NCBI GenBank assembly: GCA_934792465.1
Contig: CAKVOK010000022.1
Location: forward strand, 1-47,204
Direction: 5' to 3'
From: an uncultured Clostridia bacterium
GTDB lineage: Bacteria; Bacillota; Clostridia; RUG12999
DNA: 47,204 bases
A model generated the notes under the pieces. That model worked only from the letters and a program-made list of their open reading frames with translations. It made no database searches and had not been told where the DNA came from. A program made the position numbers and the translations under genes. Shown piece after piece: positions 24,479-31,913 of the stretch; position 1 is the first letter of the stretch, and each line of letters begins with the position of its first letter.

Positions 24479-25645
24479 ATGGCTAACTTAGACGCTTTTA
24501 AAGACAGAGCAACAGCTGTTGACGTTGTGTGTCCCGAAAAGAAATTAAAAGTAGGTATCATAGGTACGGGCTGGATTGCAGACGCACACGTTCAGGCATA
24601 TATGAAGATGCCGGATGTTGAGATTGTTGCAGGTGCAGACCTTGTTCCCGGCAAAGCGGAAGCTTTCTTCAAAAAACACGGTGTGGAGGGTGTTCGCTGC
24701 TACAACAGCCACAAAGAGCTTATTGATGCGGAAAAAGACATTGACGCAGTAAGCGTGTGTACATATAACAGAACTCATGCGGAGTGTACAATATATGCTT
24801 TGGAGCATGGTGTAAACGTACTTCTTGAAAAACCGATGTGCGTAACTATAGAGGAAGCTGCCGAAATCTGCAAAGCAGAGAAAAAGAGCGGAAAAGTTCT
24901 TTCAATAGGCTTCCAGCCGCGTTTCGACGACAATATGAAGATGATTAAGAAAATAGTAGATTCCGGCGAACTCGGCGAGATTTACTATATCCAGACAGGC
25001 GGCGGACGCCGTCACGGTATTCCTACACCGTTCGGCACATCGTTCATTCAGGACGATACGGCAGGACTCGGTGCATTGGGCGACATCGGCTGCTATTCTC
25101 TCGATATGGTGCTTAACGCTATAGGCTATCCGAAGCCGCTTACGGTTACGGGTTACAAATCCGATTTCTTCGGCAAAAACCCTGCAACATACATAAGAAC
25201 AGGCAGACCGGCGGAATATGCCGATATATTCAGCGTAGACGATTTCGCTGCTGCATTTATTCGTCTTGAAGGCGGAATTATCCTCGACTTCAGAATAGCG
25301 TGGGATATGCACGTTAATACACCGGGCGATACGATTATCTTCGGTAAAAAAGGTGCGCTCAGAATACCGTCAACAGAATGCTGGAACGGTTCTACGGGCG
25401 GTCCTATGACGATATATCACGATGTTGCGGGCGAACCTGTTGAAACTGTAATACCGGAATTCCCGGAAGATACAAATCACAGTAACTTCTACAAAAAATG
25501 CCGTTCATTCCTTAATGCAATCAAGACAGACGGCAATGCTCCGATTCCGTCAAGCCAGATTATCATAAATCAGGCAATAATCGACGCTATTGCAAAATCT
25601 GCAGATCTCGGACATGAAATAGAAGTTACAATCCCTGAAATATAA
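24479..25645 (+). CDS. Gfo/Idh/MocA family oxidoreductase
   Basis: An NAD(P)-dependent sugar/inositol dehydrogenase-like enzyme of 388 residues. The Rossmann motif GIIGTGWIADAHVQAY starts at about residue 25. The family EKP signature is in VLLEKPMCVT at about 116-118, and the C-terminal alpha/beta domain includes GALGDIGCYSLDMVLNAIG, where Asp and His/Tyr positions serve catalysis. Ribosome site AAAAGGAG is 7 bases before the ATG. With the isomerase-like gene downstream it forms a pair typical of sugar or polyol catabolism; the substrate is unknown. Codon use is more regular than in neighbours, consistent with high expression. Confidence 0.92.
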   Translation: MANLDAFKDRATAVDVVCPEKKLKVGIIGTGWIADAHVQAYMKMPDVEIVAGADLVPGKAEAFFKKHGVEGVRCYNSHKELIDAEKDIDAVSVCTYNRTHAECTIYALEHGVNVLLEKPMCVTIEEAAEICKAEKKSGKVLSIGFQPRFDDNMKMIKKIVDSGELGEIYYIQTGGGRRHGIPTPFGTSFIQDDTAGLGALGDIGCYSLDMVLNAIGYPKPLTVTGYKSDFFGKNPATYIRTGRPAEYADIFSVDDFAAAFIRLEGGIILDFRIAWDMHVNTPGDTIIFGKKGALRIPSTECWNGSTGGPMTIYHDVAGEPVETVIPEFPEDTNHSNFYKKCRSFLNAIKTDGNAPIPSSQIIINQAIIDAIAKSADLGHEIEVTIPEI

Positions 25646-25667
25646 GACAATATTAAAAAAGTCGGCA

Positions 25668-25713
25668 AGTTCCGCTTGCTTTTACGGAACTGTCCGGAGA
25701 AGCTGCGGAGCTT
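25668..25713 (+). other. Two hairpins between oxidoreductase and isomerase genes
   Basis: AGTTCCG (25668-25674) pairs with CGGAACT (25685-25691), and AAGCT (25700-25704) with AGCTT (25709-25713). Neither is followed by a U-run, so they more likely tune mRNA stability than end transcription. Confidence 0.5.
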
Positions 25714-25742
25714 GCTTATTTTAAAGAAAAGAGGCAAAATTT

Positions 25743-26576
25743 ATGAGTAAATTAAGAGTTGGTTTACAGCTTTATTCTGTAAGAGATGATATGGAAAAGG
25801 ATATGGACGCTACGCTGAAAGCAGTTGCGGATATGGGATATGACTGCGTTGAATTTGCCGGATATTTCGGCAAAACAGCGGAAGAAGTAAAAGCTATGCT
25901 TGACAAATACGGTCTTGAAGCCGTATCGGTTCACCAGGGCTACGATGTATTCCTTGAAGATGAGAAAGCAAACATAGATTATCTTAAAACTTTGGGAGTA
26001 AAGTTCTGTGCAATTCCTTGGATGGACGTTAAAAAGCACAAAGGAAACGATGTATATCCGAAAACTGTTGAGGAGATTACAAAAGTTGCAAAAGCGCTTA
26101 AGGCAGCCGGAATACAGATGTGCTACCATAACCACGATTTTGAATTCGGAAAATACGATGGCAAATTCTTGCTTGACTGGCTGTATGAAGATATTCCGGC
26201 AGATTTGCTGGAAACGGAAATCGATACCTGCTGGGTAAAATATGCAGGCTACGACCCGTGCGAATATCTTAAAAAATACACGGGCAGAGCGCATATCGTT
26301 CATCTGAAAGACTTCACTTGCAAAGCATTTGCGAGCGGTCCGGTTTATGCTCTCATAGACGACAGCGGCAAAGAGGGCGAAAAGGCTTCCAAAGAGGACA
26401 ACGGCTTTATGTTTAAGCCTGTAGGCAGCGGTATTCAGGATTTCCCTGCAATTATAGACGCTGCAAAAGCTGCGGGAGCTGAATATATTATAGTAGAGCA
26501 GGATCAGTCCGACGAAAGACCGACACTTGAAGCTGCTAAGATGAGCAGAGATTATCTTAAGTCAATAGGTTATTAA
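25743..26576 (+). CDS. Sugar phosphate isomerase/epimerase-like TIM-barrel protein
   Basis: A 277-residue AP-endonuclease-2/xylose-isomerase-like barrel, a family of metal-dependent sugar isomerases, epimerases and inosose dehydratases. It begins VGLQLYSVRDDM, common in this group. Likely ligands are in CYHNHDFEF, LETEIDTCWVKYAG, HIVHLKDF and IIVEQDQSD. The GSGIQDFPAII segment before the last strand is conserved. It follows the oxidoreductase at 24479 under the same promoter and ends with a terminator. The exact substrate is not readable. Confidence 0.9.
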   Translation: MSKLRVGLQLYSVRDDMEKDMDATLKAVADMGYDCVEFAGYFGKTAEEVKAMLDKYGLEAVSVHQGYDVFLEDEKANIDYLKTLGVKFCAIPWMDVKKHKGNDVYPKTVEEITKVAKALKAAGIQMCYHNHDFEFGKYDGKFLLDWLYEDIPADLLETEIDTCWVKYAGYDPCEYLKKYTGRAHIVHLKDFTCKAFASGPVYALIDDSGKEGEKASKEDNGFMFKPVGSGIQDFPAIIDAAKAAGAEYIIVEQDQSDERPTLEAAKMSRDYLKSIGY

Positions 26577-26585
26577 TATTATGTG

Positions 26586-26617
26586 GGGGCTGCGGCAGCA
26601 AAAGCAGCCCCTCTTTT
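26586..26617 (+). terminator. Rho-independent terminator
   Basis: GGGGCTGC (26586-26593) pairs perfectly with GCAGCCCC (26604-26611) and is followed by TCTTTT. Confidence 0.9.
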
Positions 26618-26662
26618 AAATTGCAAAATTACAAATTATTTGTTAAAAATATGAAAAAGGTG

Positions 26663-26691
26663 TTGACAAATCGAATATTTTGTGGTATTAT
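26663..26691 (+). promoter_or_regulatory. Sigma-A promoter of the pyrR operon
   Basis: TTGACA (26663-26668), 17 bases, TATTAT (26686-26691). The transcript starts just before the PyrR-binding hairpin. Confidence 0.9.
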
Positions 26692-26699
26692 ATATGTGT

Positions 26700-26770
26700 A
26701 ATCTTTAAGATTCGGTACAGAGATGCCGGCAAGATTTATGTGTTAATATAGGTATGTTTGCAGTCTTGTC
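26700..26770 (+). promoter_or_regulatory. PyrR-binding anti-antiterminator and antiterminator
   Basis: A lower stem AATCTT/AAGATT (26700-26705 with 26731-26736) and an upper stem CGGT/GCCG (26713-26716 with 26725-26728) enclose the conserved CAGAGA loop (26718-26723) that PyrR recognises. In the alternative fold, 26729-26737 (GGCAAGATT) pairs with 26762-26770 (AGTCTTGTC), sequestering the 5' arm of the terminator. When UMP is high, PyrR would hold the first hairpin so that the terminator forms. Confidence 0.85.
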
Positions 26771-26793
26771 AGGGGTTTAGCCTGGCTTTTTTT
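26768..26793 (+). terminator. PyrR-controlled attenuator terminator
   Basis: GTCAGG (26768-26773) pairs with CCTGGC (26781-26786) followed by seven T residues. Its 5' arm overlaps the antiterminator pairing region. Confidence 0.87.
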
Positions 26794-26813
26794 ATGCTTA
26801 TTTTCGGGGGGGA

Positions 26814-27365
26814 GTGAGAAATACGGAGAAGAAATTTAAATCACAAATTATAGATGAACTCGGCGTAAAACGTGCGCTTATGCGTATTTCACATGAGATT
26901 GTTGAGAACTGCGGAAATGACAGCTTGTATATTGTCGGCATAAAACGCAGGGGAGTTCCGCTTTCGGAAATTATTGCGGATAATATTGAAAAAATCGAGG
27001 GCAAAAAACCGCTGTGCGGTCAGCTTGATATAAAGTTTTATCGTGATGATTTGTCGAACGAGTCCGAAACACCTACGGTGAGAAACTGCGAGCTTGAGGC
27101 AGACGTGACAGGCAAAACAGTCGTCTTGGTTGATGATGTTTTGTATACGGGACGGACGGTGAGAGCGGCGATAGAAGCGATATTTTCGCTCGGCAGACCG
27201 AGCAAGATAAAGCTTGCAATCCTTGTTGACAGAGGGCATAGAGAGCTTCCTCTCCGTGCGGATTTCGTAGGTAAAAATATACCGACTTCGAGAAATGAAA
27301 TAGTAAACGTAAGAATACCGCCGTTTGATTCGGAAACCGGCGTGTTTCTGTATGAGAAAGTGTAA
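26814..27365 (+). CDS. pyrR: PyrR, pyrimidine operon attenuator / uracil phosphoribosyltransferase
   Basis: An RNA-binding regulator that senses UMP and promotes termination of pyr transcripts, often with weak uracil phosphoribosyltransferase activity. The PRPP motif VVLVDDVLYTGRTVRAA is at about 103-119. VGIKRRGVPLSEII and LVDRGHRELPLRADFVGKN are typical PyrR segments. The length is 183 residues. The GTG at 26814 is the only reasonable start, directly behind a run of G residues. The leader contains its own target hairpin, so the gene is probably autoregulated. Confidence 0.95.
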   Translation: MRNTEKKFKSQIIDELGVKRALMRISHEIVENCGNDSLYIVGIKRRGVPLSEIIADNIEKIEGKKPLCGQLDIKFYRDDLSNESETPTVRNCELEADVTGKTVVLVDDVLYTGRTVRAAIEAIFSLGRPSKIKLAILVDRGHRELPLRADFVGKNIPTSRNEIVNVRIPPFDSETGVFLYEKV

Positions 27366-27410
27366 TACCGCAGGAAGCGGAATAATAAATTTTTTTAGGA
27401 GGAATTTACA

Positions 27411-28772
27411 ATGGCTAAAGTAGGTAACGAACCTATTTACGACGCAAAAACCTTAGGCACGGGAAAAATGCTTATCCTCGGCTTGCAGCATATGTTTGCA
27501 ATGTTCGGCGCAACGGTGCTTGTTCCGATAATAACGGGACTGGATATTTCAACAACTCTTTTAATGGCAGGACTCGGAACACTTCTGTTTCATCTTATCA
27601 CAAACCGCAGCGTTCCGGCATTTTTGGGTTCGTCCTTTGCATTCCTGGGCGGATATGCAACGGTTAAGACCATGGCGGAAAATGCGGGAGCGGAGAGTTT
27701 CATTCCGTATGCCGGCGTAGGTGTTGTTGTAGCAGGCTTGCTGTATCTTGTACTTGCATTGTTCTTCAAATTATTCAATACAAAAACGGTAATGAAATAT
27801 TTCCCGCCTGTTGTAACCGGACCGATAATCATTGCAATAGGCTTAATTCTCGCACCCTCGGCAGTAACAAACTGCGCCGTAAACCCTGTTTTGGCGCTTG
27901 TTGCATTTGCACTCATAGTAATATGCAATATATGGGGCAAGGGAATGGTTAAAATCGTACCGATATTAATAGGTATTTTCGGTTCTTGCGCAGTTGCTGT
28001 GATAATGGAGCTTTGCGGCTCGCAGGTTTTCGACCCTGCCAAGCTTCAGAACCTTAAAGACGCAGCATGGATTGGTTTTCCGATTATCTGGAAACATACG
28101 GTGTTTGCGGTAACGGACAGCACTCTTGCGATAAATTCGGTTATAGCTGTCGCACCTATAGCGCTTGCTTCGATGATGGAGCATATAGGCGATATTTCGG
28201 CTATCAGTTCTACGGTAGGCATAAATTATATTGCAAAACCGGGACTTCACAGAACGCTTATGGGTGATGGACTTGCAACGTCTTTTTCGGCACTTTTCGG
28301 TGGACCTGCAAATACTACATACGGTGAAAACACAGGCGTTCTCGCACTTACAAAAGTGTATGACCCGAAAGTTATAAGACTTGCTGCCGTGTTTGCGGTT
28401 GTGCTTTCGTTCTGTCCGAAATTCGCAGCATTTATCAACCTTATTCCTACGGGAATCATAGGCGGTATATCACTTATTCTGTACGGAATGATATCTGCTA
28501 TCGGAGTAAGAAACCTTGTTGAAAATGCGGTTGACTTGTCAAAGAGCAGAAACGTTATAATCGCAGCGACAATACTCGTGTCCGCACTCGGATTCAATTC
28601 AATAGGCGGTATCACGTTCACTGTCGGCGGTGCACCTATAACGATTACGGCACTTGCGATTGCGGCAATACTCGGTATTGCTCTCAATGCGATTCTTCCG
28701 GGAAAAGATTATGTTTTTACGGATGAAAATGATGAGAATAAAATAAATTATAAAATGGATAAAGAACTGTAA
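27411..28772 (+). CDS. uraA: Uracil permease, NCS2 family
   Basis: A proton-coupled uracil transporter of the NCS2/UraA family (called pyrP in some Firmicutes), 453 residues with about 14 membrane segments. Typical regions are ILGLQHMFAMFGATVLVPIITGLD near the start, FLGSSFAFLGG, SMMEHIGDISAISSTVG with the substrate-binding Glu, and GGPANTTYGENTGVLALTKVYD with a second conserved Glu. TAGGAGG precedes the ATG. It is in the PyrR-regulated operon, so uptake falls when pyrimidines are plentiful. Confidence 0.95.
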   Translation: MAKVGNEPIYDAKTLGTGKMLILGLQHMFAMFGATVLVPIITGLDISTTLLMAGLGTLLFHLITNRSVPAFLGSSFAFLGGYATVKTMAENAGAESFIPYAGVGVVVAGLLYLVLALFFKLFNTKTVMKYFPPVVTGPIIIAIGLILAPSAVTNCAVNPVLALVAFALIVICNIWGKGMVKIVPILIGIFGSCAVAVIMELCGSQVFDPAKLQNLKDAAWIGFPIIWKHTVFAVTDSTLAINSVIAVAPIALASMMEHIGDISAISSTVGINYIAKPGLHRTLMGDGLATSFSALFGGPANTTYGENTGVLALTKVYDPKVIRLAAVFAVVLSFCPKFAAFINLIPTGIIGGISLILYGMISAIGVRNLVENAVDLSKSRNVIIAATILVSALGFNSIGGITFTVGGAPITITALAIAAILGIALNAILPGKDYVFTDENDENKINYKMDKEL

Positions 28773-28877
28773 TATATGAAAAAATGGATTGCGAAAATTA
28801 TTTTTGCACCACCGGATAAGAAAGTAATTTCGAAAAATATTAAAATGTAGCTAAAATAGCCCGACAAAGGCAAAAAA

Positions 28878-28921
28878 CAGAGTCGAAAACTCAGTATGAA
28901 AGGTTTTCGGCTCTGTTTTTT
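28878..28921. terminator. Strong bidirectional-looking terminator after uraA
   Basis: CAGAGTCGAAAAC (28878-28890) pairs over 13 positions with GTTTTCGGCTCTG (28903-28915). It is flanked by AAAAAA on the left and TTTTTT on the right, so it can act on both strands. Confidence 0.9.
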
Positions 28922-28950
28922 CACATTCTCATTTAATGGAATATTTGTGT

Positions 28951-29084
28951 AATGGCAACTATTACGTAGAAAAAAACGTATTCTCGCATTTTTTTCTATG
29001 CCATTGTAATTGTTAGTGTATGACAACCCTACAAATCAGAAAATGCGTTTTTTTTTGTGCGTAACTCTGAATGGGGTTACGCAC
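28951..29084. other. Non-coding stretch with two further hairpins
   Basis: An imperfect stem joins AATGGCA (28951-28957) and TAGAAAAAAA (28967-28976) with TTTTTTTCTA (28989-28998) and TGCCATT (28999-29005). A second, perfect nine-base stem is GTGCGTAAC (29057-29065) with GTTACGCAC (29076-29084), followed by TCTTT. I see no gene between 28773 and 29113. Confidence 0.6.
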
Positions 29085-29113
29085 TCTTTAATTTTATGGA
29101 GGGGAATTTGAAA

Positions 29114-29269
29114 ATGAAACGCATAATCTCTATTCTTTTAACTTTAACAATACTTCTAACATTAGTGCCTACAATTTGTTTCGCCAATCTGCAAGTGGAA
29201 ATGTCAATAAATGTGCAGTTGAAATTTACCCAAAATTCTGAAACCGCTTTAATTCTTCAACCGACATAA
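29114..29269 (+). pseudogene. Truncated secreted-protein ORF (signal peptide only)
   Basis: A 51-codon frame starts at an ATG behind GGAGGGG (29099-29105). It reads a clear signal peptide, MKRIISILLTLTILLTLVPT with an ICFA cleavage region, followed by about 25 residues with no recognised domain. The frame ends within the left arm of a large palindrome next to an insertion sequence. It is probably the 5' end of a longer secreted-protein gene cut off by insertion or rearrangement. A tiny intact secreted peptide is the alternative. Confidence 0.5.
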
Positions 29270-29376
29270 CTAACAATCCATTCGGAAACGGAAATCTGTC
29301 AAGGTCGCCAAGGCGCTCTGTATTAACCTTGACAGATTTTTGTTTCCGAATATAATCTATGCCGTCGGTTGAAGAA
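29253..29376. repeat. 124-bp imperfect palindrome
   Basis: Three nested arm pairs match: TTCTTCAACCGAC (29253-29265) with GTCGGTTGAAGAA (29364-29376), TTCGGAAAC (29281-29289) with GTTTCCGAA (29342-29350), and AAATCTGTCAAGGT (29292-29305) with ACCTTGACAGATTT (29326-29339). That is 36 paired positions around a 20-base centre. It covers the end of the truncated secreted ORF and stops four bases before the transposase stop codon, so it marks an insertion boundary or a separate MITE-like element. Confidence 0.8.
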
Positions 29377-29379
29377 AAT

Positions 29380-30230
29380 TCATGCCACGAACTTTCCGCA
29401 GCTCTTTATACGGTATTCACTCGGCGGCAAACATCCGGGATTTCCTGTATATAGCCTTATTCTGTTATAGTATATGAATATATACCTGAATACTATTGTT
29501 TTGACTTCTTCTTTTTTCATGCGATATGTCGGAATTTGATATAGTTTTTCCTTCTTAAGAGTAGCAAAAAAACTTTCCATTCTTGCATTATCATAACAAT
29601 GTCCGGTGCCACTCAAACTCTGCATTATTCCGCAAATTCCCGATATGACTCGTTTGTATATTGGCTTCCTCTGTCGCTGTGCAGCACCACCCCTCGTAAA
29701 TTGCCATACCTCTGTTTCAATTGCTTCACCGTATCTATACATAATTCTTTTTTCATATTATCACGCATTCCAACAGTAAGTATTTCTCCGTTATGGCAAT
29801 CCATTATCGGCGAAATATACAACTTACCGTCGAAACATTGAACTTCTGTAATATCCGTTAATAGCTTTTTTACCGGTTCGGTTGCAGTAAAATCACGCTT
29901 TATTAAATTTTCCTTGTCTTGTATTTCGGTAGTTGCTTTTGTTATTCCGTGCGGTTTCCTTGCTTTGTGAATTAAAGCCCCTTCTTTCATAGCACGGTAT
30001 ACCGTATTTCTGCTAACTTTAATTCCGCGTATCTCTAATGCTTTATGTATGCGGTCATATCCGTAATTTGCATTGTCCGGATGTTCAGATAAGATTTCTT
30101 TTATTTTGACCAGAAGAAGCTTGCGTTTGGAGGGCTTATCTTTATTTTTCAGCCATCTGTAATATCCTGATTCGCTGATTTTCAAGACCTTGCACATTAA
30201 TTTTACTGCATATATGTTTTTGTATTTCAA
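29380..30230 (-). pseudogene. IS3-family transposase OrfB, frameshifted
   Basis: A DDE integrase core of the IS3/IS150 type. The first part (30230 to about 29640) contains MCKVLKISESGYYRWLK, the first Asp in LLTDITEVQ and the second in VVLHSDRGSQYTNES. It then stops at 29625. The rest (QSLSGTGHCYDNARMESFFA with the catalytic Glu, and the LPPSEYRIKS end) continues in another frame to 29380. A one-base indel near 29630-29645 explains this. The frame upstream of 30230 stays open into the end of OrfA, as expected for programmed -1 frameshifting. With the late break the enzyme is probably inactive, unless the break is a sequencing error. Confidence 0.85.
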
Positions 30231-30256
30231 AATAAATATATGCCTTTCAGCTGTTT

Positions 30257-30532
30257 TTACCTCTTCCGGTCTTTTGCGAAAAAACCGAGAGCATCCTTTA
30301 ATATTTCATTTGCCTGACGAAGCCCAGATACTTCTCGCTCCAGCTCGCATATTTTTGCACGAGCCTCATTTTCTGTCAGGACAACTGTATGCTTTTCGGT
30401 ATACTTACGATCTTTTCTCCAATCCGCAAGCGTGTAGTATTGCAATCCTAATTGCAGTGCCGCTTTCTTGACTCCGATTTCATCTGAAAGCTTTAATGCT
30501 TCCTTTTTAAATTCTTTACTGTACTTTGTCAT
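30257..30532 (-). CDS. IS3-family transposase OrfA (helix-turn-helix)
   Basis: A 91-residue DNA-binding subunit. MTKYSKEFKKEALKLSDEIG with GVKKAALQLGLQYYTLADWR forms the helix-turn-helix, and ENEARAKICELEREVSGLRQ is the leucine-zipper-like coiled coil. I chose the ATG at 30532, eight bases after AAAGG. A TTTTTTC heptamer at 30278-30284 lies in the right frame for -1 slippage into OrfB. Confidence 0.9.
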   Translation of the reverse strand: MTKYSKEFKKEALKLSDEIGVKKAALQLGLQYYTLADWRKDRKYTEKHTVVLTENEARAKICELEREVSGLRQANEILKDALGFFAKDRKR

Positions 30533-30557
30533 TTTTAACACCTTTCTTTCTGTTTTT

Positions 30558-30586
30558 ATTATATCAGATTTTTGGGTGTTTGTCGA
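30558..30586 (-). promoter_or_regulatory. Promoter of the IS transposase
   Basis: On the minus strand TCGACA (30581-30586), 17 bases, then TATAAT (30558-30563), close to the presumed element end. Confidence 0.6.
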
Positions 30587-30611
30587 CTCTATTTATATTA
30601 TACCACTCTAA

Positions 30612-30842
30612 ACCGCAAATTTTATAAAAATTGTAGAGGCGGCAGGGATTCCAAAAGCCAATCCGCATTCGCTGCGCCACAGCTTTGCCACAAGAGCCCT
30701 CGAAGCCGGTGTGGATCTGAAAACAACACAGGAATTACTCGGACACAGCAGCATTGATATAACAGCCAATCTGTATACCCATGCACTTATGAAGCATAAA
30801 CGTGACGAGGTTGAAAAACTAAAATCCGTATTTCGTATATAA
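30612..30842 (+). pseudogene. C-terminal fragment of a tyrosine recombinase (phage integrase family)
   Basis: An open stretch with no start encodes the catalytic end of a tyrosine recombinase. It has the HSLRHSFATRALEAG box with the second active arginine, the LLGHSSIDITANLYTH box with the active histidine and the tyrosine nucleophile, and a KHKRDEVEKLKSVFRI tail ending in TAA at 30840-30842. The N-terminal ~300 residues are absent. The break lies about 20 bases from the insertion-sequence end, so the element or an associated deletion removed the rest. It is a relic of an integrative element. Confidence 0.88.
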
Positions 30843-30847
30843 TGCCT

Positions 30848-30872
30848 GCCGACTTGGAAGCGCAAGGCTTTT
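30848..30872 (+). repeat. Att-like repeat, copy 1 (next to integrase stub)
   Basis: The 25 bases starting GCCGACTTG and ending GCAAGGCTTTT lie five bases after the recombinase stop. They match 23 of 25 positions of an inverted copy at 47108-47132. Its second half is also the left arm of a hairpin, GCAAGGCTTTT with AAAAGCCTTGC (30862-30872 and 30884-30894). Confidence 0.7.
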
Positions 30873-30944
30873 AACAAAAATACAAAAGCCTTGCACATTA
30901 ACAATTATATAAGGGATTGACCTACAGACCCTCTTTTTATACAC

Positions 30945-31913
30945 TCAGATATTTACTGAATTATCAAGTATTCGTTCAATTAACCCAACGCTTGAGCGGG
31001 AACTTTCCGGTGTTACTTTCAGAGGTGAACGATTATTAAGAATACAATCAACAAAATATGCGATTTCGTCAGCGTATCCGTCTGCACCGCTCAGATTAAT
31101 ACCCGTGTCATCGCTTGTCTTTCCGAGCTTTATTTCGATTTCCTTTCCGTTTTCAATCATTATATTGTTTTTGTATTCCAAATATCCGTTTTCAAAAATT
31201 GCGATAAATTCCGCTCTGAATGAAATATCGGTATTGAACCAGCCGCCCAAAACGGATACGGTAAAGCCGTCGTAAATCAATTCGGAATTGATATAATCAT
31301 TATCGGCGTTCAGTTTGTGATATATACCGCGAACGTCTTTAGGCTCTCCGAATATCGACTGAATGTAATCAACATCGTGAATTGACAAATCAATAGGAGT
31401 TCCGCCGCTTTTGTTTGTATCACGCATCCAATTTTCCCAGCTCCATCTCGGAATTGTTGACAGACGTTTCATATCTATTTTTATCGGATTTCCGAATCTT
31501 TTGCTTTCGATAGTTTCTCTGAGGTATACATACGGGGACATAAATCTTACAACGTGTGCAATCATAAGATGCTTGTTGGCTTTTTTTGCGGCTTCTATCA
31601 TTTGTGCGGAATCCTCGCTGTTCAAGCTCATCGGTTTTTCGCACAATACATGTTTTCCGGCTTCGAGTGCCTTGAGTGTATATTCTTTATGCAAATAGCT
31701 CGGCAGACATATATCTATCATGTCGGGATTTTCGTTTTTGAGCATTTCGTCAAATGATGTGTATAGATTTACTTTATCCTCGCCTATTTTTTCTTTTGCC
31801 ATATCTGTTCTGAGGTCAGCAACGGCAATGACTGATGCATTTTCAAGCTCCTTGTATGCTTTATAATGAACAAATCCCATTGCACCGATACCGACTAATG
31901 CTACTTTTATCAT
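30945..31913 (-). CDS. Gfo/Idh/MocA family oxidoreductase
   Basis: A 322-residue NAD(P)-dependent dehydrogenase-like protein, shorter than the one at 24479. The Rossmann motif VALVGIGAMGFVHYKAY starts at residue 4. The CEKPMSLN signature is near residue 93. The middle has WENWMRDTNKSGGTPIDLSIHDVDYIQSIFG, where Lys, Asp and His positions are typical of the family. Its start overlaps the stop of the upstream isomerase-like gene by four bases. With that gene it forms a sugar-catabolic pair, likely tied to the polysaccharide genes divergently transcribed from 33074. Confidence 0.92.
   Translation of the reverse strand: MIKVALVGIGAMGFVHYKAYKELENASVIAVADLRTDMAKEKIGEDKVNLYTSFDEMLKNENPDMIDICLPSYLHKEYTLKALEAGKHVLCEKPMSLNSEDSAQMIEAAKKANKHLMIAHVVRFMSPYVYLRETIESKRFGNPIKIDMKRLSTIPRWSWENWMRDTNKSGGTPIDLSIHDVDYIQSIFGEPKDVRGIYHKLNADNDYINSELIYDGFTVSVLGGWFNTDISFRAEFIAIFENGYLEYKNNIMIENGKEIEIKLGKTSDDTGINLSGADGYADEIAYFVDCILNNRSPLKVTPESSRSSVGLIERILDNSVNI

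Larger units (their letters stand above)
29377..30592 (-). mobile_element. IS3-family insertion sequence (degraded); ends approximate
   Basis: Two transposase frames in the IS3 arrangement, OrfA (helix-turn-helix) then OrfB (DDE) in the -1 frame, lie on the minus strand with their own promoter near 30558-30586. OrfB carries an additional frame break near 29740. I could not match terminal inverted repeats by eye, so the boundaries are estimates; the left end may instead lie within the palindrome at 29253-29376. Confidence 0.8.

Noticed and set aside
29380..30592. Defined terminal inverted repeats and target duplication of the insertion sequence
   Set aside because: I compared the sequence outside OrfA and OrfB and found no convincing matching ends or duplicated target bases.
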